From Panax quinquefolius (taxonomy: Eukaryota > Streptophyta > Magnoliopsida > Apiales > Araliaceae): DNA of 64,000 bases. Under the pieces are notes generated by a model. It did no database searches. It worked only from the letters and a program-made list of their open reading frames with translations, and was not told the DNA's origin. The stretch covers positions 120,579,767-120,643,766 of the forward strand of contig CM035164.1 in the NCBI GenBank assembly GCA_020205615.1, read 5' to 3'. How positions within the stretch are numbered: position 1 is the stretch's first letter; each line of letters starts with the position of its first letter. This document shows, piece by piece, positions 39,268 to 46,562 of the stretch. Made by a program: the position numbers and the translations under genes.

Positions 39268-42201
39268 ATCCTAAAGGTGCTCATGATTCACAAGCTAAAG
39301 GTTTCTAAAAAAATGAACATCTAAAGGTGAAATTTTTACCTCAAGAACTCCTCCGGTGGAATACTTCAAGACACGAAGAAAAGCTTTAGTCCGCTGACCT
39401 TTTGCTTTCGCTGCATGAACAACACATTGATATTACTAAGTGGTCATAAGTATTAATGATGGAGATCACAAGTCAAGAACAAAGAAGAGATTTATTTTTA
39501 ATATTTATTATTTGGAGTTTTTATTATGTTTAATGTGAGAGTAACTTATGTAATTTATTTATTAGTGGGGATTAGGATATTAGTTAGTGATTAGGAAAAT
39601 GTTTAGTAAGGTTATTTTAGTCGAATTAGGGTTTCAAGTTTCTTTAAATAGTGATGTAATCTCCACAAGATTAATATTCTACAGATTATTGATTATTGAT
39701 ATTGAACTATGAGCTATTTTACTCTATTATGCACATGTTTCAAAGTATCAACCGTTACGCTGAAATATCGACGAACCGCAACCTTGACGTTAGTCGCAAA
39801 ATTAAGAATTATTTATGTAAAGGGTAATTTTCGACAAAAATTCGGTAACTAGACATAACGTATCCATTTCGAACCAAATAAAGGAGATATCGTAGGGTGA
39901 AGGGGAGAAACATCACCAAAAAATCTAAATATGTTGAAAGCTATAAAAGGGAGATGATAAAAGAGAACGTACATTTCTCTATAAATTATACTTATGCAGT
40001 ACCTAGTTTAGTATACCTTAAACAAACGAAAAGATATTGTACTTCAAATATACTTAGTTAAGTTAAATTGTACTTAAAATGTACCTACATAGCACATTAG
40101 CACCTAGTAAAGTATAACTTTAAAAATATATAAAAATGTCTTAATATATATAATTAGTTGTTAGCTTTTACTTAAATTATATTAAATTGTACCTATATAG
40201 TACCTAGTTAAGAACAACTTCAAAAAAATGTACTGAAATATACTTAGTTAAGTTAAATTGTACTTAAATTATACAAAATATGTGCACTCTGCAGAACATG
40301 TGTTCGGCTATTTGAGCTAAGACAACATCAATGCCAATTTTATCCAATCGTAAAATTGATTATACATAATGTGTGAGATGTCTATTTATCATTTGGATAT
40401 TGTTGTGTGCATAATATAATGCATTAGATGGTGTATTTTGCAAACTTAATTGATTTATCTAGTTTTTCTTATTACTTATAATTTTTTTACTATTTTGAAT
40501 CTCCTAACTAGCTAACGGTGCGTATCATCCGAAATTGATAACAAAACCGATAACGAGTCAAAAAATAATCTGCCGAAACATAGGCTGCTACCGCGACTTT
40601 AAACAATGATTCTGAGACTAACTCAGAAACCCTTGGGGTAGTGATGTGTGGAGCATCATCCAAGTAAAAGATTCTTGGAGTAATGAGGTGCGAATTTCAG
40701 CGAAGTTAGTTTTTTCTTTATTATTCAATTGGTTTCCAAAATTATTCTACTTCAAATATCGTATTATCGTCCTACATCAATTAAACTAGATTGGGTGTAT
40801 TTGAGTTGTGTTATTTCATTAAACTAAATTAATTTCATAGCTTCAAAACCGTATAGGTAAGCCACAAATTATAAAAGTGAAAAAATTGTCAAGTCATTAA
40901 ACACCGCCAAGAGTCCAGAGCTGGGGTTGCATTGTCAGACAATGTAAAAGTATGTACAGCTTGACTTTGGCTAACAAAAATCAAAGTAATTGTTAGAAAT
41001 GTGTCAGTGTATTAAAGAGAAATGTGTATCAAACACACATACATAGCAAGGAATAAATACCATCATTTCACCTCAAGGAAAAGGGTTAATCTCATGAGCT
41101 AAAACCTTGATAACTTGTGGAGAATTTCTTTTGCAAGTAAAGTTGAAGTAACTTGTTGATATTCTTGTAATGTTATGAGCAAACATAGCAGAGTACCATC
41201 GTGGATCTAAGAACTCCTAATCCTTATAATTTGCAGAAAAGTTTTATTTTCTAAAATCAAGAAAGACAATATATTTTATTAAAATTCGTAATACATATTA
41301 CTTGGTATTATCATTAGACTAATTACTTAGTTATACCTCACAGAGTTCTCCTCGAATGTTCCCTTACTGACCTCTAGCTCAAATCATAAATTGAGTTATA
41401 TGAACACTTTTGACAGCTTTACTCAATCAATCAATACAGATTCCACAATTTAACTATTATAATCCATAATGACAGCACCAGTTCTACAATTTATTCACTC
41501 AAAACTTTCACCATTAATCTCATATCTTCATCTCATACACTGTCATTACCAAACCATTCCCCCCCCAAGATTCTCTATAGCTTGATCCCCAAACATTCAT
41601 GCAAACAACAAAATCTTTCTAATAGCCTTCGTATTCACTCTGCATATCAAAATCGCATAACCATCTCCTTATTTCATTTCTAACAATCCCTATTTTGTAA
41701 TAATATAATCCTGCCGCACCAGAAAAGGGTTAGCTAGCATTCCCCAAAAAATTATAACTATCATTGAATTAATGATAGAAATTGAACTTCAAACGAAGTC
41801 CAATGACCAATATTTACTTAAACTACACCTATCCTCATTCAACAAAAGCAAACTATATTGGTAAAAACTGACCAAATAACAAACAAAAAAAATCACATTA
41901 GTTGCATCCAAAATGGGAATTGGAGTCGGAACACAATGAGAAACTATTCAAATTATAGACATTGAGAATTACATCTGAAATTGACATAAACATAAATTAA
42001 GATAGAGAGAAAGAGATGCGTACTGGAGATGGCGAGAACTCTAGGTTTAGCCATGTTACCACGACCTAGTTTGGCAGATTTACCCCATACCCCTTGGCTC
42101 TTGGCGACGCGGATCGACATTACGATCTTCTGCTTGGTGCCCTCAATTGCCGCCTCGCAGGCTCGCCGTAGCTCTGCATCGTCTGCGCTTGATTTCGCCA
42201 T
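12964..42201 (-). CDS. SEC3A: Exocyst complex component SEC3, 25 coding exons, with a one-base lesion in exon 14
   Basis: SEC3 is the landmark subunit of the exocyst, which tethers secretory vesicles to the plasma membrane; its N-terminal PH-like domain binds phosphoinositides. The start [18 protein letters not shown] and end [10 protein letters not shown] match plant SEC3. The lesion-corrected sum is 889 residues, close to the ~890 known. Exons, all with GT-AG borders and consistent phase: 42024-42201, 39340-39410, 38692-38772, 38502-38569, 38294-38396, 37153-37304, 32583-32700, 31998-32102, 31363-31464, 31129-31266, 29781-29909, 29608-29688, 29446-29520, 28585-28757, 28345-28498, 28203-28267, 25705-25875, 25536-25615, 23858-23939, 21248-21345, 20988-21096, 20442-20510, 18755-18820, 18465-18554, 12964-13074. 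Exons 1-5 hold the PH-like region, 7-9 the coiled coil, and the rest the helical CorEx/CATCHR part. Exon 14 is one base short, so the frame as given stops at about residue 478. The A or B paralogue is not resolved. Confidence 0.93.
13288..13383 (+). mobile_element. tRNA-derived SINE with 15-bp target-site duplication
   Basis: A box A-like tggcccagcggt (about 13292) and a box B ggttcgattct (about 13328) mark an internal RNA polymerase III promoter. A (tg)n stretch and a caacaa/A-rich tail follow. The 15-mer of eight A plus ggttcaa flanks both sides (13273-13287 and 13384-13398), as expected of LINE-mediated retroposition. It lies in the last SEC3 intron, antisense to the gene. Confidence 0.8.
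13437..13980 (+). pseudogene. ycf2: Nuclear plastid DNA (NUPT) fragment of ycf2
   Basis: The translated segment reads [20 protein letters not shown] and then [14 protein letters not shown], which is chloroplast Ycf2. Past a TGA in place of a Trp codon (about 13674), further Ycf2 follows in shifted frames: [53 protein letters not shown], and so on to about 13980. The stops and frameshifts show it is not the organelle copy. The left part (13437-13540) is less clear. It lies inside the last SEC3 intron, opposite in strand to SEC3. Confidence 0.85.
14017..14426. mobile_element. Stowaway-like MITE
   Basis: The left end ctccccccgtcccatagtta and the right end taactatgggacagagggag form terminal inverted repeats of about 30 bp, with TA on each side (14015-14016 and 14427-14428). 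It has no ORF. It lies in the SEC3 intron between exons 24 and 25. The flanking phrase gagtttaaaaatgta occurs on both sides, so the host DNA is locally duplicated. Confidence 0.85.
14615..14877. mobile_element. GC-rich 263-bp TIR element with 10-bp target duplication
   Basis: The ends acacctggcgaacggg and cctgtttgccaggtct are inverted repeats. The 10-mer aacctttact flanks both sides (14605-14614 and 14878-14887). The inside is full of ggcccgg/gggccggg motifs. The ends resemble hAT-type GGTGGCAAACGGG termini, but the repeat is 10 bp rather than 8, so Mutator-like mobilisation is possible. It has no ORF. Confidence 0.8.
15131..15430. mobile_element. Foldback MITE embedded in compound microsatellite
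   Basis: The arm with gtttaatattttatggaact (15221 on) recurs inverted at 15315-15345, with T-rich and A-rich blocks and gcattttagt/aaaatgcgg ends outside. The centre holds gttttgttatatatatccaa. Both flanks are (TA)n(CA)n microsatellite (15096-15132 and 15429-15492). A half copy of the same family is at 45026-45143. Confidence 0.75.
15790..17540 (+). pseudogene. Non-LTR retrotransposon (LINE) reverse transcriptase relic
   Basis: Scattered + strand frames match the plant LINE polyprotein in order: [19 protein letters not shown] (about 15830-15885), [15 protein letters not shown] (16222-16270), KKMKSGN...[10 protein letters not shown] (16370-16515), [16 protein letters not shown]...KNLHM (16558-16620), [14 protein letters not shown] (16670-16712), SWMKW (17135), SAMLYRSAF (17218) and the RGRGTPEIT end (17470-17495). 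Stops are everywhere. A ~105-bp piece is present twice (15908-16018 and 16213-16320). It lies in the last SEC3 intron, antisense to SEC3. Confidence 0.8.
17541..18464. other. SEC3 intron DNA of unknown origin
   Basis: No supported gene. A minus frame at 17760-17975 encodes a 71-residue peptide I do not recognise and has no visible splice partners. The palindrome aaacgacgtcgttt lies at about 18068-18081. Confidence 0.4.
18976..19518. mobile_element. TIR element, GTTGTCACGGCG family, copy 1
   Basis: The left end catagttgtcacggcg is mirrored by cgccatgacaattatg on the right. Subterminal DNA is rich in gtcgtcgcctaggcgacg-type motifs. The same ends and the cgcctagg motifs appear in the element at 34678-35648, so this is a small non-autonomous DNA transposon family. 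Target duplication is not evident. It lies in the SEC3 intron between exons 22 and 23. Confidence 0.65.
20592..20918. mobile_element. MITE-like inverted-repeat element
   Basis: About 50 bp at the left (gctatgtttgtttg...aaatgggatagaactatctgtactaat) recurs inverted at the right (attagtacgaatagtcctatccca...caaacaaaggtagc). It has no ORF. It lies in the SEC3 intron between exons 21 and 22. The superfamily is not assigned. Confidence 0.7.
21831..21893. repeat. (GAAGAT)n microsatellite
   Basis: About ten uninterrupted hexamer units in the SEC3 intron between exons 19 and 20. On the - strand it reads as a poly-Ser frame without coding meaning. Confidence 0.9.
21900..23857. other. Large SEC3 intron segment without recognised elements
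   Basis: AT-rich DNA between the microsatellite and exon 19. Its few short frames resemble nothing I know. I see no TIR, LTR or coding relic. Confidence 0.5.
24105..24165. mobile_element. Stowaway-like MITE end fragment
   Basis: tactccctccttcctaaatg resembles a Stowaway terminus. No opposite end is found nearby. Confidence 0.35.
24426..24670 (+). pseudogene. LINE C-terminal fragment
   Basis: The + strand reads [14 protein letters not shown], stop, FGHIQ and then [13 protein letters not shown], matching the conserved LINE tail (APIxxKMxExRLRWFGHVQ...RxEWRRxIxxADP). A T-rich stretch follows, with a short (gt)n run near 24880-24905. It lies in the SEC3 intron between exons 18 and 19. Confidence 0.65.
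26236..26547. mobile_element. Tourist-like MITE, copy A
   Basis: The ends gagggtgtttgat and atcaaacacccc are inverted. TTA is duplicated at 26233-26235 and 26548-26550, the PIF/Harbinger signature. It shares its internal sequence with copy B 20 bp away. It lies in SEC3 intron 16. Confidence 0.8.
26569..26910. mobile_element. Tourist-like MITE, copy B
   Basis: The left end gggcctgtttgtttcac and right end ttatcaaacaccccc are flanked by TTA at 26566-26568 and 26911-26913. The inner part (aacaattttgaatttttt... aataataaagttttgtc) is the same as in copy A and in the same orientation. Confidence 0.8.
27355..27686. mobile_element. Degenerate Stowaway-like MITE
   Basis: The left end ctccctgcatcatttaaaat and right end agaacggaaggag recall the ctccctccgtc terminus. 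They are divergent and could be two fragments. Confidence 0.45.
27853..28105. mobile_element. Stowaway-like MITE next to SEC3 exon 16
   Basis: The left end ctccctccatctcagaagaa and right end catggggaacagggag are inverted with mismatches. TA precedes the left end. The right end lies about 100 bases from the donor side of exon 16 (28203-28267). Confidence 0.6.
28722..28757 (-). other. Frameshift and premature stop in SEC3 exon 14
   Basis: Exon 14 (28585-28757) is 173 bases, but its neighbours require a multiple of three (174). Translation enters in frame as AREFANEL, then reads E-L-V-stop (TGA at 28722-28724). Skipping to the +1 frame at 28731 restores the expected [18 protein letters not shown]. 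The missing base lies between Leu and Ala, where plant SEC3 has an Arg codon, around 28732-28734. It is not in a homopolymer. It could be an assembly error or a true null allele. Confidence 0.85.
30617..31030 (-). repeat. LTR remnant (solo or truncated LTR, - strand)
   Basis: On the - strand the segment has a TATA-like ttatatag near 30800, then gtgaaccacgtaaacc...cttgtgtct and ends cgctgcattgttattctctaaca. That layout is common in plant retroelement LTRs. No coding DNA or second LTR is near. It lies in the SEC3 intron between exons 10 and 11, in the same orientation as SEC3. The upstream edge is a guess. Confidence 0.5.
33607..33770. repeat. Interspersed gtgtcc/atgtcc-rich repeat
   Basis: Dense gtgtcc, atgtcc and gacacg motifs, partly in inverted arrangement, in SEC3 intron 6. 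It looks like a transposon end region, but no family can be named. Confidence 0.35.
33966..34040 (+). mobile_element. tRNA-derived SINE fragment
   Basis: ggcttgagtgg (box A type, about 33975) and ggttcgattcc (box B, about 34012) are spaced as in a tRNA-like promoter, followed by a C run and A-rich DNA. There is no clear target duplication. It lies in SEC3 intron 6. Confidence 0.55.
34678..35648. mobile_element. TIR element, GTTGTCACGGCG family, copy 2
   Basis: The left end tatagttgccacagcgtcgc is mirrored by gacgctgcgtgacaactata. Both ends carry cgccta/gcctaggcg and ccatacggacgcc-type subterminal motifs as in copy 1 (18976-19518). The inner ~970 bp include T/C-rich frames with no recognisable protein. 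It lies in SEC3 intron 6, almost adjacent to the next element. Confidence 0.65.
35701..36765. mobile_element. ~1-kb TIR element, copy 1 of an inverted pair
   Basis: It shares both end regions and inner blocks with the reverse complement of 39733-40605: tgatacgcat... near 35775, atgttgtcttagttcaaatg near 35977 and ttttggcgtaacggccaata near 36727. The terminus tactttaaaccatgt resembles the partner's catgtttcaaagta. It has no ORF. It lies in SEC3 intron 6. Confidence 0.65.
37305..38293. other. SEC3 intron 5, no element recognised
   Basis: AT-rich intron DNA. A + strand frame at 37947-38174 encodes a Lys/Arg-rich peptide ([19 protein letters not shown]) with no family resemblance I can defend. 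Confidence 0.45.
39027..39072. repeat. (AT)n microsatellite
   Basis: Uninterrupted TA dinucleotides. A second (TA)n run occurs at 39228-39263, so the hairpin element between them is bracketed by the same simple repeat. Confidence 0.9.
39073..39227. mobile_element. Hairpin MITE with 23-bp perfect stem
   Basis: 39113-39135 and 39142-39164 are perfect inverted copies around the 6-base loop accgac. The stem contains gtcgctatagc. Further out, aacgaactcaactaaaatg and ttttagttcgctcc form weaker outer repeats. It lies in SEC3 intron 2 and is bracketed by (TA)n. Confidence 0.75.
39733..40605. mobile_element. ~0.9-kb TIR element, copy 2, opposite orientation
   Basis: The ends catgtttcaaagta and actttaaacaatg are inverted repeats. 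Internal blocks are the reverse complement of those in 35701-36765. It lies in SEC3 intron 1. The two copies are ~3 kb apart in opposite orientation and flank exons 2-6. Confidence 0.65.
40606..42023. other. SEC3 intron 1, remaining part
   Basis: AT-rich intron DNA upstream of exon 2. No repeat ends, RNA gene or coding relic could be recognised. Confidence 0.5.
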
Positions 42202-42763
42202 TTTCTCTCTCTAAACCACTATCGAGCTCGAGCTCTGATGAGAGAGGAAAATAATCAGCAGGCAATTAAAATCTCTTCTTCTCTCTGTACCATTGGCATG
42301 GGACAAAGAATAATTAGCATCTTAACTGTGTTCTTGCTCCAGAAAATGGGCATGGGTTAATTACTGCGGTTAGATACCGGGTATGGTACCCGGATGCCAG
42401 TCTGGTAACTTATAATTGTTTTATTAATGGTGAAAATCGTCACCATCCATTACACTATCCCTCTAATTTTATCTAATAAATCATATTTTTATAGTTATGA
42501 ATAGTATAATTAAAATCAATATCAATTAATTTATTATATTGAATAACATAATTATTTCAAAAATAAAAGTAATCCAACACTTTTTCAACATTAATGAATA
42601 TGTGGATTTTTCATCAAAATTTTAATGAATAAAAAATTAGACTTTTAATGATAAAAATATTTTTATGATTCTAATTTTTCTATGGAATTTGAGGAAATGT
42701 GTAATGGAAAAAAGCAAAATCTGTAAAAATAAATACCTTAATCATTTATGAGATAAGAACATA

Positions 42764-42985
42764 CTCCCTCCGTCCCTAAACAGACACATATTAAAGAAAA
42801 ACAAAAAAATTTAAATTTAGACTTAGTGATCCCATAAAATTATATAAAATGATAAGTATTTTTATTTTTTTATATTAATGGACTCTATTAAATAAATTGG
42901 TTACTCTTCACTTTATGTACTTTATCTCATTCTTTTCAGGATAAATAAATTTATATATATAATCATCCTTTCGGGACGGAGGGAG
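42764..42985. mobile_element. Stowaway MITE (222 bp)
   Basis: The left end ctccctccgtccctaaac and right end tttcgggacggagggag are inverted. TA lies on each side (42762-42763 and 42986-42987). It is about 560 bp upstream of the SEC3 start codon, in its putative promoter region. Confidence 0.9.
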
Positions 42986-43273
42986 TATTTGATAAAGTAA
43001 AAATGAAAATTCCTTTCTTTCTATTCAATATGGTGAGTTACTTTACTTTTTTTTAATGGTAAAAAATTTTGAGCATAAAAGGATTAAGAAATTAAATAAG
43101 GTTTTGGTTTCCGGGCGGGAGCAGCATTCAAAATGGCACATACCAAATAAAAATCATCGATGCAATGTTATTTATAAATTATGTTTGTTATTTGTAAAAA
43201 AAAAAAAAATTAAGGGGAAAAAAAATACCTTTTTATATATTTGTAAGCTTTATTTAGAAAGAAAAAAAAAATA

Positions 43274-43480
43274 CTCCCTCCGTCCCTAATTATTTATCGT
43301 TTTAGAGATGGACACAATAATTAAGATAATAATTTAAATATAGTACTCAATTGTCTATAATACCTTTAAATCATCATTTATCATAGTTATTCATACTCTA
43401 CCTCACACATTTTTTTCATAATTATCTTTTTATCATCTATACTTTCCATTAGAAAAATGAAAGGTTACGATGGGAAAGGC
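43274..43480. mobile_element. Stowaway-like MITE, right end lost
   Basis: ctccctccgtccctaattat after TA is a clear Stowaway terminus. The opposite end is only suggested by acgatgggaaagg near 43468. Confidence 0.5.
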
Positions 43481-43503
43481 ATTTTTAATTGATTTTGACC
43501 TAG

Positions 43504-43800
43504 GGTGTATTCAATTAGGATTTTTAAAGACTTTTAAAGATTTTAAAAGTTTGGGTGTATTTAATCAAAACATTTAAAAAATTTATAAAAGTTTAGTGGT
43601 ATTCAATTACAACTTTTTTAATGTCTTTAAAAGTTAGGTGGTATTGAATTAAGATTTTTATAAAGTCTATAAAAGTATTTTGGTATCAAAAAAGTCATAG
43701 ATTTTAAAGATTTCTATCAAATGGTAGAGTTTGACAGACTTTAGAAGAAGAATTATAACTATCAATCCATATCCAAAGTCTTGCCTCATCTCTAAAAATT
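43504..43800. repeat. Tandem ~45-bp repeat of a gtattcaatt/aaagactttt element
   Basis: gtgtattcaattagga (43505), gtgtatttaatcaaaa (43555), gtggtattcaattaca (43596) and gtggtattgaattaag (43638) recur every 40-50 bp, with tttaaagactttta between them. A related stretch is at 61750-61940. It is probably a degenerate MITE with internal tandem repeats. Confidence 0.65.
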
Positions 43801-45025
43801 TTTAAAGACTTCTAAATAAATGCAAAGATGGATAAAACTAGTTATTAATTTGACTTATTATCAAGTTTGTTTGTATCTCTTGTCGTGCTGAAATACTCCT
43901 GTCTCCTATGATGAATGGACGGACATTCACGTGACAAAAGTCGGTGCGACGCAAAGACGTTTTCCCAACTTATTTCATTCCTTCCAAAATTAAAAATATA
44001 TTTTAACCTTTTATAACATATCTGCAAAATTTCAAAATTTAAAATTAATATATTTTTATTTAAATTTTAAAAACAACAAATATGATAATAATTATTATTT
44101 CTTCTATCTTTGAAAAAATATCTTCAAATAAAAAAATATTTTATCCATAAAATGATTTTTTAAATACACGGCTTAAATATAAAATAAACTTAAATACTAA
44201 TATAGCCTCAAAAGTATACTAAAGTCGGGTCCCATTAAGTTTAAAAGAGACGAAAAAATTTATTAGCGTAATTGCATGGGGTCGATTATGAGTAAAATTG
44301 ATATTTAATTTACACTCTTTCGTCTACTTAATTAATTTGTGTGAAATTTATATTTTGGACATTTTTTGAGAACAAAGAGAGTAATATTTTGTATTTAGTT
44401 TAAAATATGTATAATTGTTTATATTAAAAGTAAATATTTTAGTATTTTTAAAAAAAATAAAATTATAAAATTAAAATATATCTCAAATTTTAAAATTAAT
44501 TTTTTAATAAAGTAATTTTAATGGAGAGCATTTTACTAGGAAAGTGATGCTAAAGTGGACACGAGTCCATGATAATGAAATGTAGCCCTAACTTATTGAG
44601 TGTTGTACGTATTATGTAGCGTGGACCAGAGTCCCATTCGATATTCATAAATGGCAAATGGGAATCGCTTTTTCATAATCTCAATATCATGCCATTTATT
44701 AATTTTAAAATTAATATATGAAATAAAAAATCACGTTTAATATTTATTGATTTTATAAATAAAGTTCTTTTTTATGAGATAAATGGATTATATTTATGAA
44801 TCACAACGCCACACCCTCGTGGAAGTTGTGGCTCTTTTTTATTGGAGGAGAAAAATAATTAAAATATTTTTAAATATGACTTTTTTTAGAGAGAGATTTG
44901 GAGGTAAAATTGATTTCATTTTTGGTTCAAAACTTTTCCGGAGAAAGTGAGAAAATTTGGAAGGATAAAAAAAAATATTTTATATTATCAAAAATAATCT
45001 TTTAAAATAAATAATGTGACAACAT
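43801..45025. other. AT-rich intergenic DNA
   Basis: Between the MITE cluster and the dirigent gene. No gene or element boundary is visible. Confidence 0.5.
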
Positions 45026-45143
45026 TTGCTTTTTTTTTTATTTAAAACAACTAAAAAAAAGTTTAATATTTTATGGATCTAAAATTTTTACATAATGCAG
45101 TATTTTGGGTGTGATTTGGATACATATAACAAAACATGTATGT
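45026..45143. mobile_element. Half copy of the foldback MITE at 15.1-15.4 kb
   Basis: It contains gtttaatattttatgg, taaaatttttacataat and then the central tttgggtgtgatttggata block. The arm matches 15221-15258. The centre is in inverted orientation relative to the 15-kb copy and the second arm is absent. It ends about 160 bp from the 3' end of the dirigent gene. Confidence 0.75.
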
Positions 45144-45303
45144 ATGTACGTTCATATTCCCCTATATATATATATCACAAAACTGACTAGACTCAACACC
45201 TTCCTCTCAAAGTGTTGTATATAACAGGATTTTAATGTTTTCGTGAAAGAATCACCTTGTACAATAGTCAATAACTATGATCATCACCTCATCCCCGTCG
45301 TCC

Positions 45304-45861
45304 TCATTGAGATGGATTAGGGAACTTGAGGTTGAGTTTAATGTTGTAAATTGCATTTGAATTAGAACCCTCCTCCTGGCCATGGCCTGTCTCTGCAAAA
45401 ACAGTAAATCCGCGAGCAAACGCAAAAGAGCCAGTCCCCCCAACAACAGTGAGCTCATCTTTGTCCTTATGTCCAATATCCTTGGCCTGAACACCAAGAC
45501 TACCCCAATATTCACGCGTATCAAACGTGAAATAGATAACATTGAATGCAGAATGAGCAAAGTGTTCGATCGGGATTATGAAGCCTTGCGCTTTTCCGAC
45601 TACTCGTGAGGTGTTTTCCAGGCCTTCAGTGAGGGCGCGGTGGAAGATTAATGCTCCGGCATCTGATGGCACCGCCACCGTGTGGGTATTTGAGGTTGAA
45701 ACGTCTTGAGTTTGTTGAAGGTACAAGGACAAGGCCATCCAGGGCCTGGTGGGATTTTTTGCTGGATTTCTGTGGGTTACTACTGGGGAGAATATGGCTA
45801 GGAGTATAACTGCAAGTGTAGCCAAAGAGACTGCAGTGCAGAAAATGATCTTGGGAAGCAT
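45304..45861 (-). CDS. Dirigent protein, single exon, 185 aa
   Basis: Dirigent proteins are extracellular beta-barrel proteins that steer the coupling of phenoxy radicals or related ring-forming steps in lignan, lignin and isoflavonoid-type pathways. Residues 5-28 (IIFCTAVSLATLAVILLAIF) are a hydrophobic signal peptide or anchor. The domain follows: MALSLYLQQTQDVS, GALIFHRALTEG, RVVGKAQGFIIP, SAFNVIYFTFDTREYWGSLG and the hallmark LTVVGGTGSFAFARG near residues 140-154. Length and lack of introns are normal for the family. It starts at the first Met of the frame, directly before the hydrophobic stretch. The frame is intact. Substrate and subfamily cannot be told from sequence alone. Confidence 0.92.
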   Translation of the reverse strand: MLPKIIFCTAVSLATLAVILLAIFSPVVTHRNPAKNPTRPWMALSLYLQQTQDVSTSNTHTVAVPSDAGALIFHRALTEGLENTSRVVGKAQGFIIPIEHFAHSAFNVIYFTFDTREYWGSLGVQAKDIGHKDKDELTVVGGTGSFAFARGFTVFAETGHGQEEGSNSNAIYNIKLNLKFPNPSQ

Positions 45862-46257
45862 AATTCTCTTAATTTCCTTTTGACTTTGGTGTGCTTCTTC
45901 ATATTAGGGAGTTGCTTAATTAAGTACTCCTATTTTTGCAAGTGTTTTTGTTCATCTTTAGATGTTTTGGCCACCTAATCCACCTTTACCCACACTGCAC
46001 CTAAACCAATATCAACAAGCCTCACAAATATTCAGTCATATGTTGAGTAGATTACTATTGTTACATGAATGAATGAATGCGAATGCGAATGCCAAAGCGA
46101 AAATGTGAATTATAATAAGATGAGCAAATTTTTTAAAGTCAATTTAAGACATTAATAAATTTAAAATTGGGATGATTTATTATGTATTACTCCTCTGTTT
46201 CAACATAAAAACCTTTATTATTATTTTAGGTAGCGCTAATTTAATCTATTTTTTATA
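45862..46257. other. Upstream region of the dirigent gene
   Basis: No core promoter can be defended. A short gaatg/gcgaatgcg repeat lies at 46066-46100. Confidence 0.35.
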
Positions 46258-46562
46258 CTCCTTCCGTCCCTAATATCTACTTTTAGAGTTTTTCACTTAA
46301 ATAATTTATTTATTTTATAATAATTTGCCTATAATACACTTATCCCAGTATTATTATATTGTCATATTTATATTCATATTTATCAAATAATTAGTATCAT
46401 TTTGCCTATAATACCCTAGTAAAAATTGTATATTTCTATTTAGATATTTATGAATTTAAATATGAATAATATTTAAATGAAAATTTAAATCTTTTTGTCA
46501 TTTTATCTTTTTTTAATGCTCAAAAAGTCAATCATAACTTTTACTCATGGGACCGAGAGAGT
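46258..46562. mobile_element. Stowaway-like MITE
   Basis: The left end ctccttccgtccctaatatc after TA and the right end tactcatgggaccgagagag are inverted with mismatches. It lies about 400 bp upstream of the dirigent start codon. Confidence 0.7.
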
